This document shows positions 1 through 9,294 of a stretch of 64,000 bases of DNA, in pieces. Made by a program: the position numbers and the translations under genes. Location: positions 209,297-273,296 of the forward strand of contig NEED01000023.1 of assembly GCA_002110465.1 (NCBI GenBank), given 5' to 3'. Every line of letters begins with the position of its first letter. Position 1 is the stretch's first letter. The DNA comes from an unicellular cyanobacterium SU2 (GTDB lineage: Bacteria > Cyanobacteriota > Cyanobacteriia > Cyanobacteriales > Microcystaceae). Below the pieces are notes generated by a model that saw nothing but the letters and a program-made list of their open reading frames with translations, had not been told where the DNA came from and searched no databases.

Positions 1-634
1 TATTACTCAAGAGAAAGAAACTCTCCAACAAACTCTAACTAAAGAACGAGAACAACTCACGACATTACAAAAGCAAAATCAAGAAAAATCTAGTTTAGAA
101 GCCACTCTACAACAACAGATAGAAAGTATTACTCAAGAGAAAGAAACTCTCCAACAAACTCTAACTAAAGAACGAGAACAACTTTCGAGTTTAGAAGAAA
201 ATATCAAAAATTTAGAAAAGCAACAAGCAAGTGTTAAAGAGGATGTTTCTGAACCTTCTGATCTTCCATCCAAATCTAAAAAAATATCAGAAAAAACAAA
301 GGAATTGAAGGGAACAGTAGCTAAAGAAAATAAAAAAGAGGAAAAAGAAAGTCAAAAAGACATAAAAGAAGTCAATTCCCTTGAAAGTAAAAAAGTAGTT
401 GTTCTGGGAAGCTTATCAAAAATGAATCGAGATGAAGCTAAATCGTACATTCAAAAAGCCGGAGGAACTTTAACCAGTTCTCCGAGTTCTAAAACTAATT
501 ATGTTGTTGTGGGAAAAACTCCAGGTGATAAACTAAAAAAAGCTCAGAAACTAGGAATTCGTCAACTCTCAGAAACTGAATTTATTGAACTACTTGAATC
601 TGCGGGTGTTCATATTGATGTCAACTCTAAATAA
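1..634 (+). CDS. Coiled-coil protein with C-terminal BRCT domain (5' end outside window)
   Basis: The reading frame is open from base 2, so only the C-terminal part of the gene is visible. Residues encoded by about 2-240 are Gln/Glu/Lys/Leu-rich and heptad-like, as expected of a long coiled coil. A 126-nt (42-residue, six-heptad) unit begins at 2 and again at 128, and its first 56 bases are identical. After a charged linker, the last ~80 residues (VVVLGSLSKMNRDEAK, AGGTL, TNYVVVG, LGIRQLSETEFIELL) match the BRCT fold, closest in style to the C-terminal BRCT of bacterial DNA ligase LigA. BRCT domains bind DNA ends or phosphoproteins; a role in chromosome or envelope organisation is only a guess. 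The frame overlaps the start of the next gene by 17 nt. The TTG at 305 is an internal codon and not the start. Confidence 0.8.
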   Translation, partial: ITQEKETLQQTLTKEREQLTTLQKQNQEKSSLEATLQQQIESITQEKETLQQTLTKEREQLSSLEENIKNLEKQQASVKEDVSEPSDLPSKSKKISEKTKELKGTVAKENKKEEKESQKDIKEVNSLESKKVVVLGSLSKMNRDEAKSYIQKAGGTLTSSPSSKTNYVVVGKTPGDKLKKAQKLGIRQLSETEFIELLESAGVHIDVNSK

Positions 635-1448
635 TCAAGCTTATCTGGATAAGATTATTATCTATCCTATTAAATCCCTAGATGGAATATCTATATCTCA
701 AGTCATAACTCTCAAAACTGGTGCTTTAAAATATGATCGACAATGGGCAATTTTTGATGAGAATGACAGAGTGGTTAATGGAAAAAGTAACCAAAAAATT
801 TATAGATTAAGAGCATTGTTTGATAATGAATTAAGTACCTTGTCTTTACAAATAGAAGGAAAGCAGGAAAAATTTGCATTCAATTTAGATATAGAAAACA
901 GAGGATTAGAAGCTTGGTTAAGTGATTATTTTGGCTTTTCTGTATATTTAAAACAGAATAAAATAATCGGTTTTCCTGATGATACTAATGCTTCTGGACC
1001 AACAATTATTAGTACAGCAACCCTAGAAACCATTGCTGATTGGTTTCCTAATATAAGTGTCGAAGAAATGAGAAGAAGATTAAGAGCAAATTTAGAAATT
1101 AATGGTGTTCCTCCTTTTTGGGAAGATCAATTATTTGGGAATAAAAATCAATCGATAAACTTTAGAATAGGAAATGTATTTTTGAAAGGAATTAATCCCT
1201 GTCAACGGTGTATTGTTCCTACAAAAGATTCTTATACAGGGGAAACAACCAATCAATTTCAAAAGCAGTTTATAAGCAAGCGAAAGGAAACTTTACCGAG
1301 TTGGGTAAATCTTAATCAATTTAATCATTTATATCGGGTTAGTGTTAATACAAAAATACCAGAATCACAAGTAGGTAAGTATTTACAGATAGGGGATGAT
1401 GTTGAAATTATGGGTATTGAACAGATCAATAATAATGGGAAAAGCTAA
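618..1448 (+). CDS. MOSC domain protein (molybdenum cofactor sulfurase C-terminal family)
   Basis: The 276-aa product starts LDKIIIYPIKSLDG, typical of the MOSC N-terminal beta-barrel domain. It ends with a MOSC domain carrying the conserved NPCQRCIVPTKDSYTGE segment, whose cysteine is the proposed sulfur or metal ligand. Family members such as YcbX and mARC act in molybdenum-cofactor-dependent reductions or sulfur transfer; the substrate here is unknown. I chose the ATG at 618. An in-frame TTG at 585 would add 11 residues that lie inside the preceding gene and do not resemble the family. The 17-nt overlap with the upstream BRCT gene suggests translational coupling. It is convergent with the MidA-like gene, with 3 nt between them. 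Confidence 0.85.
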   Translation: MSTLNNQAYLDKIIIYPIKSLDGISISQVITLKTGALKYDRQWAIFDENDRVVNGKSNQKIYRLRALFDNELSTLSLQIEGKQEKFAFNLDIENRGLEAWLSDYFGFSVYLKQNKIIGFPDDTNASGPTIISTATLETIADWFPNISVEEMRRRLRANLEINGVPPFWEDQLFGNKNQSINFRIGNVFLKGINPCQRCIVPTKDSYTGETTNQFQKQFISKRKETLPSWVNLNQFNHLYRVSVNTKIPESQVGKYLQIGDDVEIMGIEQINNNGKS

Positions 1449-1451
1449 TAT

Positions 1452-2594
1452 TTATCCTTTAAACCCTTTCAGCGATCGCGCTTTTTCTTGTGTTGTTAGT
1501 CCTCGACTTTGTAATAACACTCCAAACCCTCCCAACCCCATCGGATCGATTAATTGGTGAAGAGTATCTCGACGCTTGATCACATCAACAAAACCATACT
1601 TTCCTGTGGATAATTCTGATAGGCGATCGCCCAATCCTAACCCCATTAAAAATAATCCTTGTTGAGTGAAATCTAAAGTTTCTAACTCTAACAATTTTCC
1701 TTGTTTTTCTAAAGCAGTAAAATTAACATGAGAGGTAATATCTTGCCTTCCAATATTAACATAAGGATCATTATGATGACGATGTTTATAATAACATTTT
1801 AAGGTTCCTTGATAGCGTTGAGGATGATAATATTTACTCGCTGAATATCCATAATCAATCGTTAATAAATAGCCTCTTTTTAACTTACTAGATATAGTTT
1901 CTAACCAATCTAAAGCCTTTAAGTTAACTTCAGTTCTGTAGTTTTCTGGGTAATCATTGGTAGTTAAATTAATATTTATTAAATTAAAATAATCAATAAT
2001 TTTTGAAGTTGACAAACTTGAAACAACTTCTTTTACATTTCCCGCCGATAGCGTTAGATATATCTCTTGTAATTCTTGGCTATTTACAGTAACAATATGA
2101 ACGGGAAAAGCATCAATTAACTCATTGCTAAAAATACAACCAGTCAGAGACAAGTTGTCAATTTCCTTCCAAGATTTCCAGATAATTTTATTCCCTTTAT
2201 ACGTTATAGCGAGAGTCTTTTTTTGTTGCTCAATTAATCCCTTGGATTCTTCAATAATAACATAGTTAATGACCGCATAAAAATCAGGATGATTATTCTG
2301 TAAATACTTGACAATATCAGCAGCCATAAAACCACTTCCTGCACCCACTTCTACTAAATCAAAAGAATTAGGAGAACCTAAAACCTTCCAGATTTCTAAA
2401 AACTGTTCAGCCAGCAATTCGCCAAAATCTGATCCCAAAGAAGAAGCGGTAAAAAAATCGCCCTGAGTTCCAATTTGCGCCCTTCCACAAGCATAATATC
2501 CTTCCTGGGGGTGATAAAGAGCTAAATTCATATAATCAGCAAAAGTAATTTTTTGTTCAGGTGATTTTTGAATAGCTTCAATAATAAACTGCAT
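1452..2594 (-). CDS. MidA/NDUFAF7-family SAM-dependent methyltransferase (DUF185)
   Basis: The 380-aa protein opens with the family signature MNLALYHPQEGYY and then the SAM-binding glycine motif LVEVGAGSGFMAADI near residues 80-95. The acidic/aromatic segment SNELIDAFPVH and the late motif LTIDYGY are also typical of DUF185. The eukaryotic homologue NDUFAF7 methylates an arginine of respiratory complex I subunit NDUFS2. The bacterial substrate is not established, though NDH-1 is a reasonable guess in a cyanobacterium. Length is normal for the family and no key motif is missing. Confidence 0.88.
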   Translation of the reverse strand: MQFIIEAIQKSPEQKITFADYMNLALYHPQEGYYACGRAQIGTQGDFFTASSLGSDFGELLAEQFLEIWKVLGSPNSFDLVEVGAGSGFMAADIVKYLQNNHPDFYAVINYVIIEESKGLIEQQKKTLAITYKGNKIIWKSWKEIDNLSLTGCIFSNELIDAFPVHIVTVNSQELQEIYLTLSAGNVKEVVSSLSTSKIIDYFNLININLTTNDYPENYRTEVNLKALDWLETISSKLKRGYLLTIDYGYSASKYYHPQRYQGTLKCYYKHRHHNDPYVNIGRQDITSHVNFTALEKQGKLLELETLDFTQQGLFLMGLGLGDRLSELSTGKYGFVDVIKRRDTLHQLIDPMGLGGFGVLLQSRGLTTQEKARSLKGFKG

Positions 2595-2696
2595 AATTTT
2601 TAGAAAAAAATATGTGTCTCGAAAACAACTTTAATATTAGCGAATCAACAAAGATAAAGGAGAAAGTGCATTAGGCTAACTAACACACCCAACAAT

Positions 2697-2724
2697 ATTA
2701 ACTATTAACTATCAACTATTAAAT
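2697..2724. repeat. Heptameric short tandem repeat (TTAACTA-type)
   Basis: About four consecutive seven-base units of the pattern TTAACTA/TCAACTA run through this stretch. On the minus strand they read TAGTTAA/TAGTTGA and supply the stop codon of the DUF1499 gene. Such heptads are a known class of cyanobacterial short tandemly repeated repetitive sequences. Confidence 0.7.
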
Positions 2725-3221
2725 GCTTGACGAATCTGTTCAATACGCTGACGATTAACACCTAAATCAGATTCCCCTAAACGAGAAGCGGATCGTACAT
2801 CAATCACCCCTTTGGGTTGATCAACAAAAAATTCCACATCATCAACAAACCCCATCCAACGGCTAGTAAATTGAGCATAAAAATAATCATCAGTTTCTGC
2901 GACAATTTTGGTACGATCTTGATTTTCAATAATTTGTTTAAGAGCGGCGATCGCTTCGGTTGTGCTACCCTCAAAAGTAATCGGCTCGATGTAATGTTCG
3001 GGGTCAGAACTTTGGGAACTGACACAGTTAGGACTACTTGGACAAGATATTAAGGTTTGATCGTTCACCCCTAAATTATCAGGTTGTGTCCCTGCGAAAA
3101 TCGTTGGAGTATCAGGTGCAATGACTCGAACAGCGATCCAAATAGCCACCACCCCTAACAAAACAACAATTGTTAATAGAACTCGATTAATACCCTTTGA
3201 TGACTCAGTTGTTGTAGACAT
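2712..3221 (-). CDS. DUF1499 family membrane-anchored protein
   Basis: The 169-aa product has one N-terminal membrane segment (VLLTIVVLLGVVAIWIAV, residues 14-32). It is followed by the DUF1499 core CPSSPNCVSSQ, YFYAQFTSRWMGFVDDVEF and IDVRSASRLGESDLGVNRQRIE. DUF1499 proteins are common in cyanobacteria and plastids and have no firm biochemical role; the three conserved cysteine/proline positions at the CPSSPNCVSS motif are present. The last codons and the TGA stop lie inside a heptameric short tandem repeat, so the C-terminus may have been set by repeat expansion. Confidence 0.85.
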   Translation of the reverse strand: MSTTTESSKGINRVLLTIVVLLGVVAIWIAVRVIAPDTPTIFAGTQPDNLGVNDQTLISCPSSPNCVSSQSSDPEHYIEPITFEGSTTEAIAALKQIIENQDRTKIVAETDDYFYAQFTSRWMGFVDDVEFFVDQPKGVIDVRSASRLGESDLGVNRQRIEQIRQAFNS

Positions 3222-3349
3222 GACCCAATTTCTCCATTAAATGTATCCCGTTCACTTAAATTAACTTAACATTTAACAAGGGTATTGTTGAAGAGGATAG
3301 TCTTTCAAGAACCCTAAGTATAATTGCATCAAACACAAGGAGGTTTGTG

Positions 3350-3559
3350 ATGTTCCTCGACGAATTACAGCCAATTTTTCAAGAATTCTTGAAACAACCC
3401 TTAGCATTTACTGGGGGACTTGTTTCTGGCAGCTTAAGACTCAAATTATCTGAAGATCCGTTAAAAAGCTGGTTAGAAAAACAAGGACTCAGCAACTTTA
3501 CTTATACAGATCACACTGCCGATAACGGAAGTGGACCTCAATCAATTTCGATTGATTAA
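3350..3559 (+). CDS. Conserved small cyanobacterial protein, unknown function
   Basis: This 69-aa product has the layout DELQPIFQEFLKQPLAFTGG, SGSLRLKLSEDPLKSWLEKQ, and a polar tail ending GSGPQSISID. I recall small cyanobacterial proteins with the same QQP-AF-GG-VSG-LRL-L-EDP-SWL pattern, but no function is known. The start is well supported: a strong AAGGAGG ribosome binding site at 3337-3343 lies 6 nt before the ATG at 3350. A GTG at 3347 in the same frame would be too close to that site. A hairpin follows the stop. It is probably soluble, as there is no signal peptide or membrane segment. Confidence 0.75.
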   Translation: MFLDELQPIFQEFLKQPLAFTGGLVSGSLRLKLSEDPLKSWLEKQGLSNFTYTDHTADNGSGPQSISID

Positions 3560-3570
3560 AGTCTCTAACA

Positions 3571-3600
3571 TCAGCAAGTCTCGTCAAATAGGCTTGCTGA
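3571..3600 (+). terminator. Hairpin after the small conserved gene
   Basis: An 8-bp perfect stem (TCAGCAAG at 3571-3578 with CTTGCTGA at 3593-3600) closes a 14-nt loop 11 nt after the stop codon. There is no uninterrupted T run after it, so termination is likely but not certain. Confidence 0.45.
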
Positions 3601-3776
3601 CTAATTCAAAGCCACAAAAGTAGCCAAAGTCAAATAATTTTGATCATATTGCTTAATCTGTTAGTTTTAGACAATACTAGGGAATATTAAAATTAGACCA
3701 CTCCAAATTGATTGGTATTGACCCTTTTTTGAATCCGATTGGTCACAGTCAAAAAACGCGACATCGGTGAGGCTTA

Positions 3777-5459
3777 ATGAGCTATTGTATAAATCCAACT
3801 TGTCCCCAACCCAAAAATCCGAACAACGTTAAGGTTTGTCAAAGTTGTGGAACTTCTCTTCAATTAAATAACCGCTATCGACCCCTAGGGATATTGGGTA
3901 AGGGGGGATTTGGGGCGACCTTTGGGGCTGCTGATTTGTCCCTTCCAGGGACTCCCATTTGTGTGGTCAAACAATTACGTCCAGCCACTGACGACCCCAG
4001 TGTTTTCAAAATGGCCAAGCAATTGTTTGAGCGAGAAGCTGAAACCCTAGGAAAAGTGGGAGTTCACCCACAAGTTCCTAAATTACTCGACTATTTTGAG
4101 CAAAATCAACAATTTTATCTAGTTCAAGAATATGTTAAGGGTAATAACCTTTACCAAGAAGTCAGGAAAAATGGACCGTTTAGTGAAGCAGGAATTCAAC
4201 AATTTCTCAGTGAACTTCTACCAATTCTCCAATACATTCATTCTCAGAAAGTAATTCACCGAGACATTAAACCAGCTAACTTAATCCGTAGCCATCAGGA
4301 TAAAAAGTTGGTACTCATTGATTTTGGGGCAGTTAAAAATCAAGTTAACTCTATGGTGGCTAGTAATACCTCTGCCCAAACTGCTTTAACTGCTTTTGCT
4401 GTGGGAACGGCTGGATTTGCACCTCCTGAACAAATGGCCATGCGTCCTGTGTATGCTAGTGACATTTACGCCGTGGGAGTTACCTGCGTCTATTTATTAA
4501 CAGGAAAAAACCCCAAAGATATCGGCTGTCATCCTGAAACGGGGGAAATTGCTTGGGAAAACTATGCTCAAATTAGTGAATCCCTAGCTAATGTACTCAA
4601 AAAAATGCTCGAAATATCAGTCAAGCATCGTTATAAATCAGCCCAAGAAGTTCTAGATGCTTTGGCTATGCCCGCCTATGATGAGCAAATGCAGCAAAGC
4701 ATGACAACCATGATTAGCGGATTTAGTCCTGGGGGTAATACTGGTATCAGTCAAGGTTATTCCCATACCCATCAAGAATCTTCCAATTCTGACATCTCTA
4801 ATATGGTCGGAAACACCCAAGGTTCTATAAATAATACAAACATCAACGTTTCTAAGGCTACCCCCGTTTCTAGAGTCCAAACATCTGTTAAGAGGTCACC
4901 TTCAAGTTCTCTTAAAAATAGAAATCGATACAGTGAGACCCCTAATGTTGGATACAGTCTGGCACAACAAGCAAAGAAAGGTCAACGTCGGAAAACGGGT
5001 TCCCAAACACCAACGACGATAAAACCTGTTCAATGGAGAACAAAAACCTTACTCACTGCTTATCAAAAAGGAAAACGGGATTTTAATGACCAAAAATTGA
5101 ATAATCTTAATCTAAGTAAGGCTGATTTACCAGGAATTAGTTTTTATGGGTCTAAACTTAGTCAAGTTAATTTAGAACAAGCAGAATTGTCCCGTGCTGA
5201 TTTTGGGAAAGCTAATTTACATCAGATCAATTTTAAAGATGCTAATCTAAGTGAGGCTTATTTTGGTTATTCTGATTTGACAGGAGCAGATTTACGCGGA
5301 GCCAATCTTTATGGGGCTAATTTTAAGTATGCTAACCTAGCAGGGGCTAATCTGTGTGGGGCTGATCTGAGTTTGGCTCAAGTTACTCAGGCTCAACTCG
5401 AAACCGCCAAAACGAACTGGCGAACGGTCATGCCTAGTGGTAAACGAGGATTTTGGTAA
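3777..5459 (+). CDS. SpkB-like serine/threonine protein kinase with zinc motif and pentapeptide repeats
   Basis: The 560-aa protein starts with a four-cysteine ribbon (CINPTCPQPKN, VCQSCG, residues 4-24). Next is a Hanks-type kinase domain at about 33-295: glycine loop LGKGGFGATF, lysine in CVVKQL, catalytic HRDIKPANLI and metal-binding LIDFGAVK. A low-complexity Ser/Thr/Asn linker follows, then A(D/N)L-type pentapeptide repeats (about 440-535). Cysteine motif, kinase and pentapeptides in this order match Synechocystis SpkB, linked to oxidative-stress and motility phenotypes. The cysteines may make the kinase redox-sensitive. The ATG follows a GTGAGG sequence. All catalytic residues are present, so an active kinase is expected. 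Confidence 0.88.
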   Translation: MSYCINPTCPQPKNPNNVKVCQSCGTSLQLNNRYRPLGILGKGGFGATFGAADLSLPGTPICVVKQLRPATDDPSVFKMAKQLFEREAETLGKVGVHPQVPKLLDYFEQNQQFYLVQEYVKGNNLYQEVRKNGPFSEAGIQQFLSELLPILQYIHSQKVIHRDIKPANLIRSHQDKKLVLIDFGAVKNQVNSMVASNTSAQTALTAFAVGTAGFAPPEQMAMRPVYASDIYAVGVTCVYLLTGKNPKDIGCHPETGEIAWENYAQISESLANVLKKMLEISVKHRYKSAQEVLDALAMPAYDEQMQQSMTTMISGFSPGGNTGISQGYSHTHQESSNSDISNMVGNTQGSINNTNINVSKATPVSRVQTSVKRSPSSSLKNRNRYSETPNVGYSLAQQAKKGQRRKTGSQTPTTIKPVQWRTKTLLTAYQKGKRDFNDQKLNNLNLSKADLPGISFYGSKLSQVNLEQAELSRADFGKANLHQINFKDANLSEAYFGYSDLTGADLRGANLYGANFKYANLAGANLCGADLSLAQVTQAQLETAKTNWRTVMPSGKRGFW

Positions 5460-5609
5460 AATTGACTGTCTAAAATAATATTTTGATTAAATTACCTTAT
5501 CTCTAAGAGTGACAAGCTATAATAAAACTTCGTTTGGACTTTTGTTAAACAGAAATCTTAATCAGCGATTACTGTTCAAAATTTTAGACTATTTTAATTA
5601 TTAATACCA

Positions 5610-7331
5610 ATGTCTTCCAATCAGCCCTCAAAAGAACCCCAATCTGCCTCTAGTTTAGAAGAAATTCGCGCAACACGCCTTGAGAAAGTTGAACAGTTAC
5701 AACAATTAGGTGTAGTTCCCTACGCCTATAAATGGGAATCTACCCATACGGCCGCTGATTTACAAGATAAATATATTGATCTTAAAGAGGGGGAAGAAGT
5801 TGACTTAGAAGTGGCGATCGCAGGCAGAATTATTGCCCGTCGAGTCTTTGGAAAATTGGCCTTTTTTAACCTGCAAGATGAGACAGGAACGATTCAATTA
5901 TACTTAGATAAAAAACGAATTCAATCCTCGATGGAGGACTTTCCTAATGCGTTTAATAACCTCAAAAAGTTAACAGATACTGGTGATATTTTAGGAGTAA
6001 CAGGAACCCTGAAAAGGACGGAAAAAGGAGAACTTTCCGTTAATGTTAATACCTATACTATTTTGACTAAATCTCTCTTACCTTTGCCGGATAAATGGCA
6101 TGGGTTAACGGATACAGAAAAACGCTATCGTCAACGCTATGTTGATTTGATTGTTAATCCTCAAGTTAGGCAAACCTTTCGCCGTCGCGCCCAAATTACC
6201 GCCTCTATTCGTCGCTATTTAGATAACCAAGGATTTATCGAAATTGAAACCCCAGTCTTACAAGGAGAAGCAGGGGGCGCAGAAGCTCGTCCTTTTATCA
6301 CCTATCATAATACCTTGGAGATGGATTTATATCTGAGGATTGCTACTGAATTACACCTCAAACGGTTAATTGTAGGGGGGTTTGAAAAGGTCTTTGAATT
6401 GGGGCGAATTTTTCGGAATGAAGGGGTTTCAACTAAACATAATCCTGAGTTTACTTCCATTGAAGTGTATCAAGCCTATGCGGATTACTTCGATATGATG
6501 GAATTAACCGAAAATATTATTACCACTGCGGCAAAAGACGCTTTAGGAACTTTAGAAATTACTTATCAAGGAGAAACAATTGATCTATCTACTCCCTGGC
6601 GACGGGTAACAATGCACGACATTGTCAAGGAAAAAAGTGGCTTAGATTTTAATCAATTTAAAACTTTTGAAGAAGCTAAAAAAGCCGCTAAGAAAGCAGG
6701 AATTGAAGTTCCTGAAAATTGTCTTTCTTTGGGAAAATTACTCAATGAAGCCTTTGAGCAAACCGTAGAAGAAACCCTAATTCAACCTACATTTATTCTT
6801 GATTTTCCCGTTGAAATTTCTCCTTTAGCTAAGCCTCATCGCTCCCAAAAAGGATTAGTAGAACGTTTTGAATTGTATATTGTAGGACGGGAATTGGCTA
6901 ATAGTTTTTCTGAATTAACTGATCCCATTGATCAAAGACAAAGATTAGAAGCACAAGCTGCCCAAAAAGCCGCAGGAGATCTAGAAGCACAAGGAGTTGA
7001 TGAAGATTTTCTAACCGCTTTAGAATACGGAATGCCCCCCACAGGTGGATTAGGAATTGGTATAGATCGCTTAGTAATGCTATTAACTGATTCGGCAAGT
7101 ATTCGGGATGTAATTGCCTTTCCTCTTTTAAAAAGTCAAAGTGTTGCGGTTAAATCTTTTGACTATGATGCAGAAAAAAAAATTCTAAGGGTTGAATTTA
7201 CCAATGGAAGTATTTATCAATATCATGAGGTGCCTAAATCTCTCTACCAAGAATTAGAAAAAACCCCCTCAAAAGGACAGTTTTTTAATGCTCAGATCCG
7301 TGATAAATTCGGATTTGATCGAGAAGTTTAA
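5610..7331 (+). CDS. lysS: Lysyl-tRNA synthetase (class II) with C-terminal KTSC domain
   Basis: This enzyme charges tRNA-Lys with lysine using ATP. The OB-fold anticodon-binding domain occupies roughly residues 60-170. The class II core follows, with motif 1 near [17 protein letters not shown], motif 2 at [21 protein letters not shown] and motif 3 at [14 protein letters not shown]. Beyond the usual ~500 residues, the last ~63 (from [10 protein letters not shown] to [10 protein letters not shown]) form a KTSC domain, a small domain named after this very fusion and also found alone. A TATAAT box at 5518-5523 lies 87 nt upstream of the ATG. Length and motifs are complete. Confidence 0.95.
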   Translation: MSSNQPSKEPQSASSLEEIRATRLEKVEQLQQLGVVPYAYKWESTHTAADLQDKYIDLKEGEEVDLEVAIAGRIIARRVFGKLAFFNLQDETGTIQLYLDKKRIQSSMEDFPNAFNNLKKLTDTGDILGVTGTLKRTEKGELSVNVNTYTILTKSLLPLPDKWHGLTDTEKRYRQRYVDLIVNPQVRQTFRRRAQITASIRRYLDNQGFIEIETPVLQGEAGGAEARPFITYHNTLEMDLYLRIATELHLKRLIVGGFEKVFELGRIFRNEGVSTKHNPEFTSIEVYQAYADYFDMMELTENIITTAAKDALGTLEITYQGETIDLSTPWRRVTMHDIVKEKSGLDFNQFKTFEEAKKAAKKAGIEVPENCLSLGKLLNEAFEQTVEETLIQPTFILDFPVEISPLAKPHRSQKGLVERFELYIVGRELANSFSELTDPIDQRQRLEAQAAQKAAGDLEAQGVDEDFLTALEYGMPPTGGLGIGIDRLVMLLTDSASIRDVIAFPLLKSQSVAVKSFDYDAEKKILRVEFTNGSIYQYHEVPKSLYQELEKTPSKGQFFNAQIRDKFGFDREV

Positions 7332-7342
7332 AATTAATTAAG

Positions 7343-7370
7343 TTTGTAGTAAGGGCTTTAGCCCTAATTA
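7343..7370. repeat. Short palindromic repeat after lysS
   Basis: AGGGCT (7352-7357) and AGCCCT (7360-7365) form a perfect 6-bp hairpin with a 2-nt loop, in the context GTAGTAAGGGCTTTAGCCCT. Palindromes of this wording are frequent between genes in Cyanothece-like genomes. It could also help end lysS transcripts, but there is no T run. Confidence 0.5.
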
Positions 7371-7499
7371 TCAATTTCCGACCGAGGGAAAAATTAACTT
7401 TGAATTTTTGGTACGGGAATCTTCCCTTGATCCACCATACCAATTTAGGTCAAGCTATTATTAAGTGAGTCAGTTCAATTAAATTTTGGGGAAATCACT

Positions 7500-7790
7500 A
7501 TGAATTCTATGATTCAAGCCTTCTATAATTGGTATCGCAATGCAATCAGACATCCCCAATATCGTTGGCTTGTCATTTTTGGGACCCTCATCTATTTATT
7601 AAGTCCCCTTGATGTTTCACCTGATTTAATCCCTATTTTAGGATGGCTTGATGATGGCTTGTTAATATCCTTATTGGTTAGTGAACTCTCCAGTTTATTT
7701 TGGGAATATAGTCAAAAACGTCAGAATGATCAAACTGTTGACGATAATTCCTCCCACGAAACCACCATCGATGTTGAGGTGATTCAGTAA
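7500..7790 (+). CDS. DUF1232 (YkvA-type) small membrane protein
   Basis: The 96-aa product carries the DUF1232 hallmark YLLSPLDVSPDLIPILGWLDDGLL at residues ~33-56, which forms a re-entrant or paired membrane helix. An amphipathic N-terminus (FYNWYRNAIRHPQYRW) and a charged tail surround it. The function of the family is not known. The ATG follows a GGGGAAA ribosome-binding sequence. The gene stands alone between lysS and purD. Confidence 0.82.
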   Translation: MNSMIQAFYNWYRNAIRHPQYRWLVIFGTLIYLLSPLDVSPDLIPILGWLDDGLLISLLVSELSSLFWEYSQKRQNDQTVDDNSSHETTIDVEVIQ

Positions 7791-7834
7791 AATATCTACT
7801 GATATCTAAAAATTTAGAAAACCTTAAGAGCTTA

Positions 7835-7895
7835 GGGTAGGCAAATACAATAGCTATCTTGAGTGATCATAATATCGTTGAACGCTTGCCCACCT
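7835..7895. repeat. Imperfect inverted repeat upstream of purD
   Basis: GGTAGGCAA (from about 7837) can pair with TTGCCCACC (7885-7893) with one mismatch across a ~40-nt loop. Related GTAGGGTG/ACCCTAC arms occur near 50.14-50.20 kb and one arm near 16.85 kb, which suggests a dispersed miniature repeat. The gap it lies in contains no gene. Confidence 0.35.
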
Positions 7896-8022
7896 TACAA
7901 AATCATCAAAATTGTCTCATCGTTTGAAAATTAAGAAATCATATCATTTTTTCAGCTTCTTGGTTTGATTCTTTAGTACCATTGTCAATGATATCTTAAA
8001 CGTCGTTTGACTAGGAAAAAGG

Positions 8023-9294
8023 GTGAAAATATTAGTTGTTGGCAATGGAGGGCGCGAACACGCCTTAGCATGGAAACTGTTACAGTCTCCTCAAGTTAAA
8101 CAGTGTTTTTGTGTTCCAGGGAATGGGGGAACCGCTTTACTCGAAAGATGTGAAAATATTCCGCTAGCGGTAGAGGACATCGATAATATTGTTAAAGTTG
8201 CCCTTGAAAACCAGATTGATCTCGTGGTAGTGGGGCCAGAAGTTCCCCTATCCTTAGGAATTAGCGATCGCCTCCAACAAGAAGGTATCCCTGTCTTTGG
8301 ACCGACCCAACTGGGGGCAAAAATTGAGTCAAGCAAGTCTTGGGCTAAAACTCTGATGGCCGAAGCAGGTGTTCCCATCGCCCAAGGAGAAACTTTTACT
8401 GATGCAGCCGCAGCTAAAGATTATATTACTCAACAAGGAGTCCCCATTGTCGTTAAAGCTGATGGGTTAGCCGCCGGAAAAGGGGTAATTGTCGCTCAAA
8501 CTATCCCAGAAGCCCATAATGCTGTTGATGACCTATTTCAAGTCGGATTTTCCCTGATCGTGGTAGAAGAATGTTTAATTGGGGAAGAAGTCTCTATATT
8601 AGCCCTAACTGACGGAATAACCGTTCGTTCTCTGTTACCCGCCCAGGACCACAAACGCATTGGAGAAGGGGATACAGGACCCAATACAGGGGGAATGGGG
8701 GCTTATTGTCCCGCACCCATAGCCACACCAGACTTATTGCAACGGGTCGATCAGGAAATCTTACAACCCACTGTAACCGCTTTACGCAACCGTGGCATAG
8801 ACTATCGGGGGGTTTTGTATGCAGGGTTAATGGTATCGCCCCAAGGAGAACCCAAAGTATTAGAGTATAATTGTCGTTTTGGTGATCCTGAAACCCAGGC
8901 GGTGTTACCGTTGTTAGAAACTCCCTTAGATCAAGTGATTTTAGCTTGTGTTCAACAGCGTTTAGGAGAATTACCCCCCCTACGTTGGCAGTCAGGAACG
9001 GCTGTTTGCGTAGTAACAGCTTCTGCGGGGTATCCGGGGAAGTATGAGAAGGGGAAAGCTATTACAGGAATTCAGGAAGCTGAGACGATGGGAGTGACGG
9101 TGTTTCAAGCAGGAACCCAATTAGACGGCGATCGCTTGGTAACAGATGGGGGAAGAGTTTTGGGAGTAACGGCGATCGGACAAGATTTTGATGAAGCGAT
9201 TACTAAAGTCTATCAAGGAGTTGATTGTATTGACTTTGAAGGACAATATTATCGCCGAGATATTGGACATCGGGCGCAATCTAGAAAAAGTTAA
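8023..9294 (+). CDS. purD: Phosphoribosylamine--glycine ligase (GARS)
   Basis: PurD catalyses the second step of purine synthesis, joining glycine to phosphoribosylamine with ATP. The 423-aa protein begins KILVVGNGGREHALAWKL and contains the ATP-grasp signature segments KADGLAAGKGV, VVEECLIGEEVS, GPNTGGMGAYCPAP and LEYNCRFGDPETQ. Length is standard. The GTG start at 8023 is preceded by AAAAAGG. The gene ends 255 nt before the CRISPR array and is transcribed towards it, so read-through into the array is possible. Confidence 0.96.
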   Translation: MKILVVGNGGREHALAWKLLQSPQVKQCFCVPGNGGTALLERCENIPLAVEDIDNIVKVALENQIDLVVVGPEVPLSLGISDRLQQEGIPVFGPTQLGAKIESSKSWAKTLMAEAGVPIAQGETFTDAAAAKDYITQQGVPIVVKADGLAAGKGVIVAQTIPEAHNAVDDLFQVGFSLIVVEECLIGEEVSILALTDGITVRSLLPAQDHKRIGEGDTGPNTGGMGAYCPAPIATPDLLQRVDQEILQPTVTALRNRGIDYRGVLYAGLMVSPQGEPKVLEYNCRFGDPETQAVLPLLETPLDQVILACVQQRLGELPPLRWQSGTAVCVVTASAGYPGKYEKGKAITGIQEAETMGVTVFQAGTQLDGDRLVTDGGRVLGVTAIGQDFDEAITKVYQGVDCIDFEGQYYRRDIGHRAQSRKS

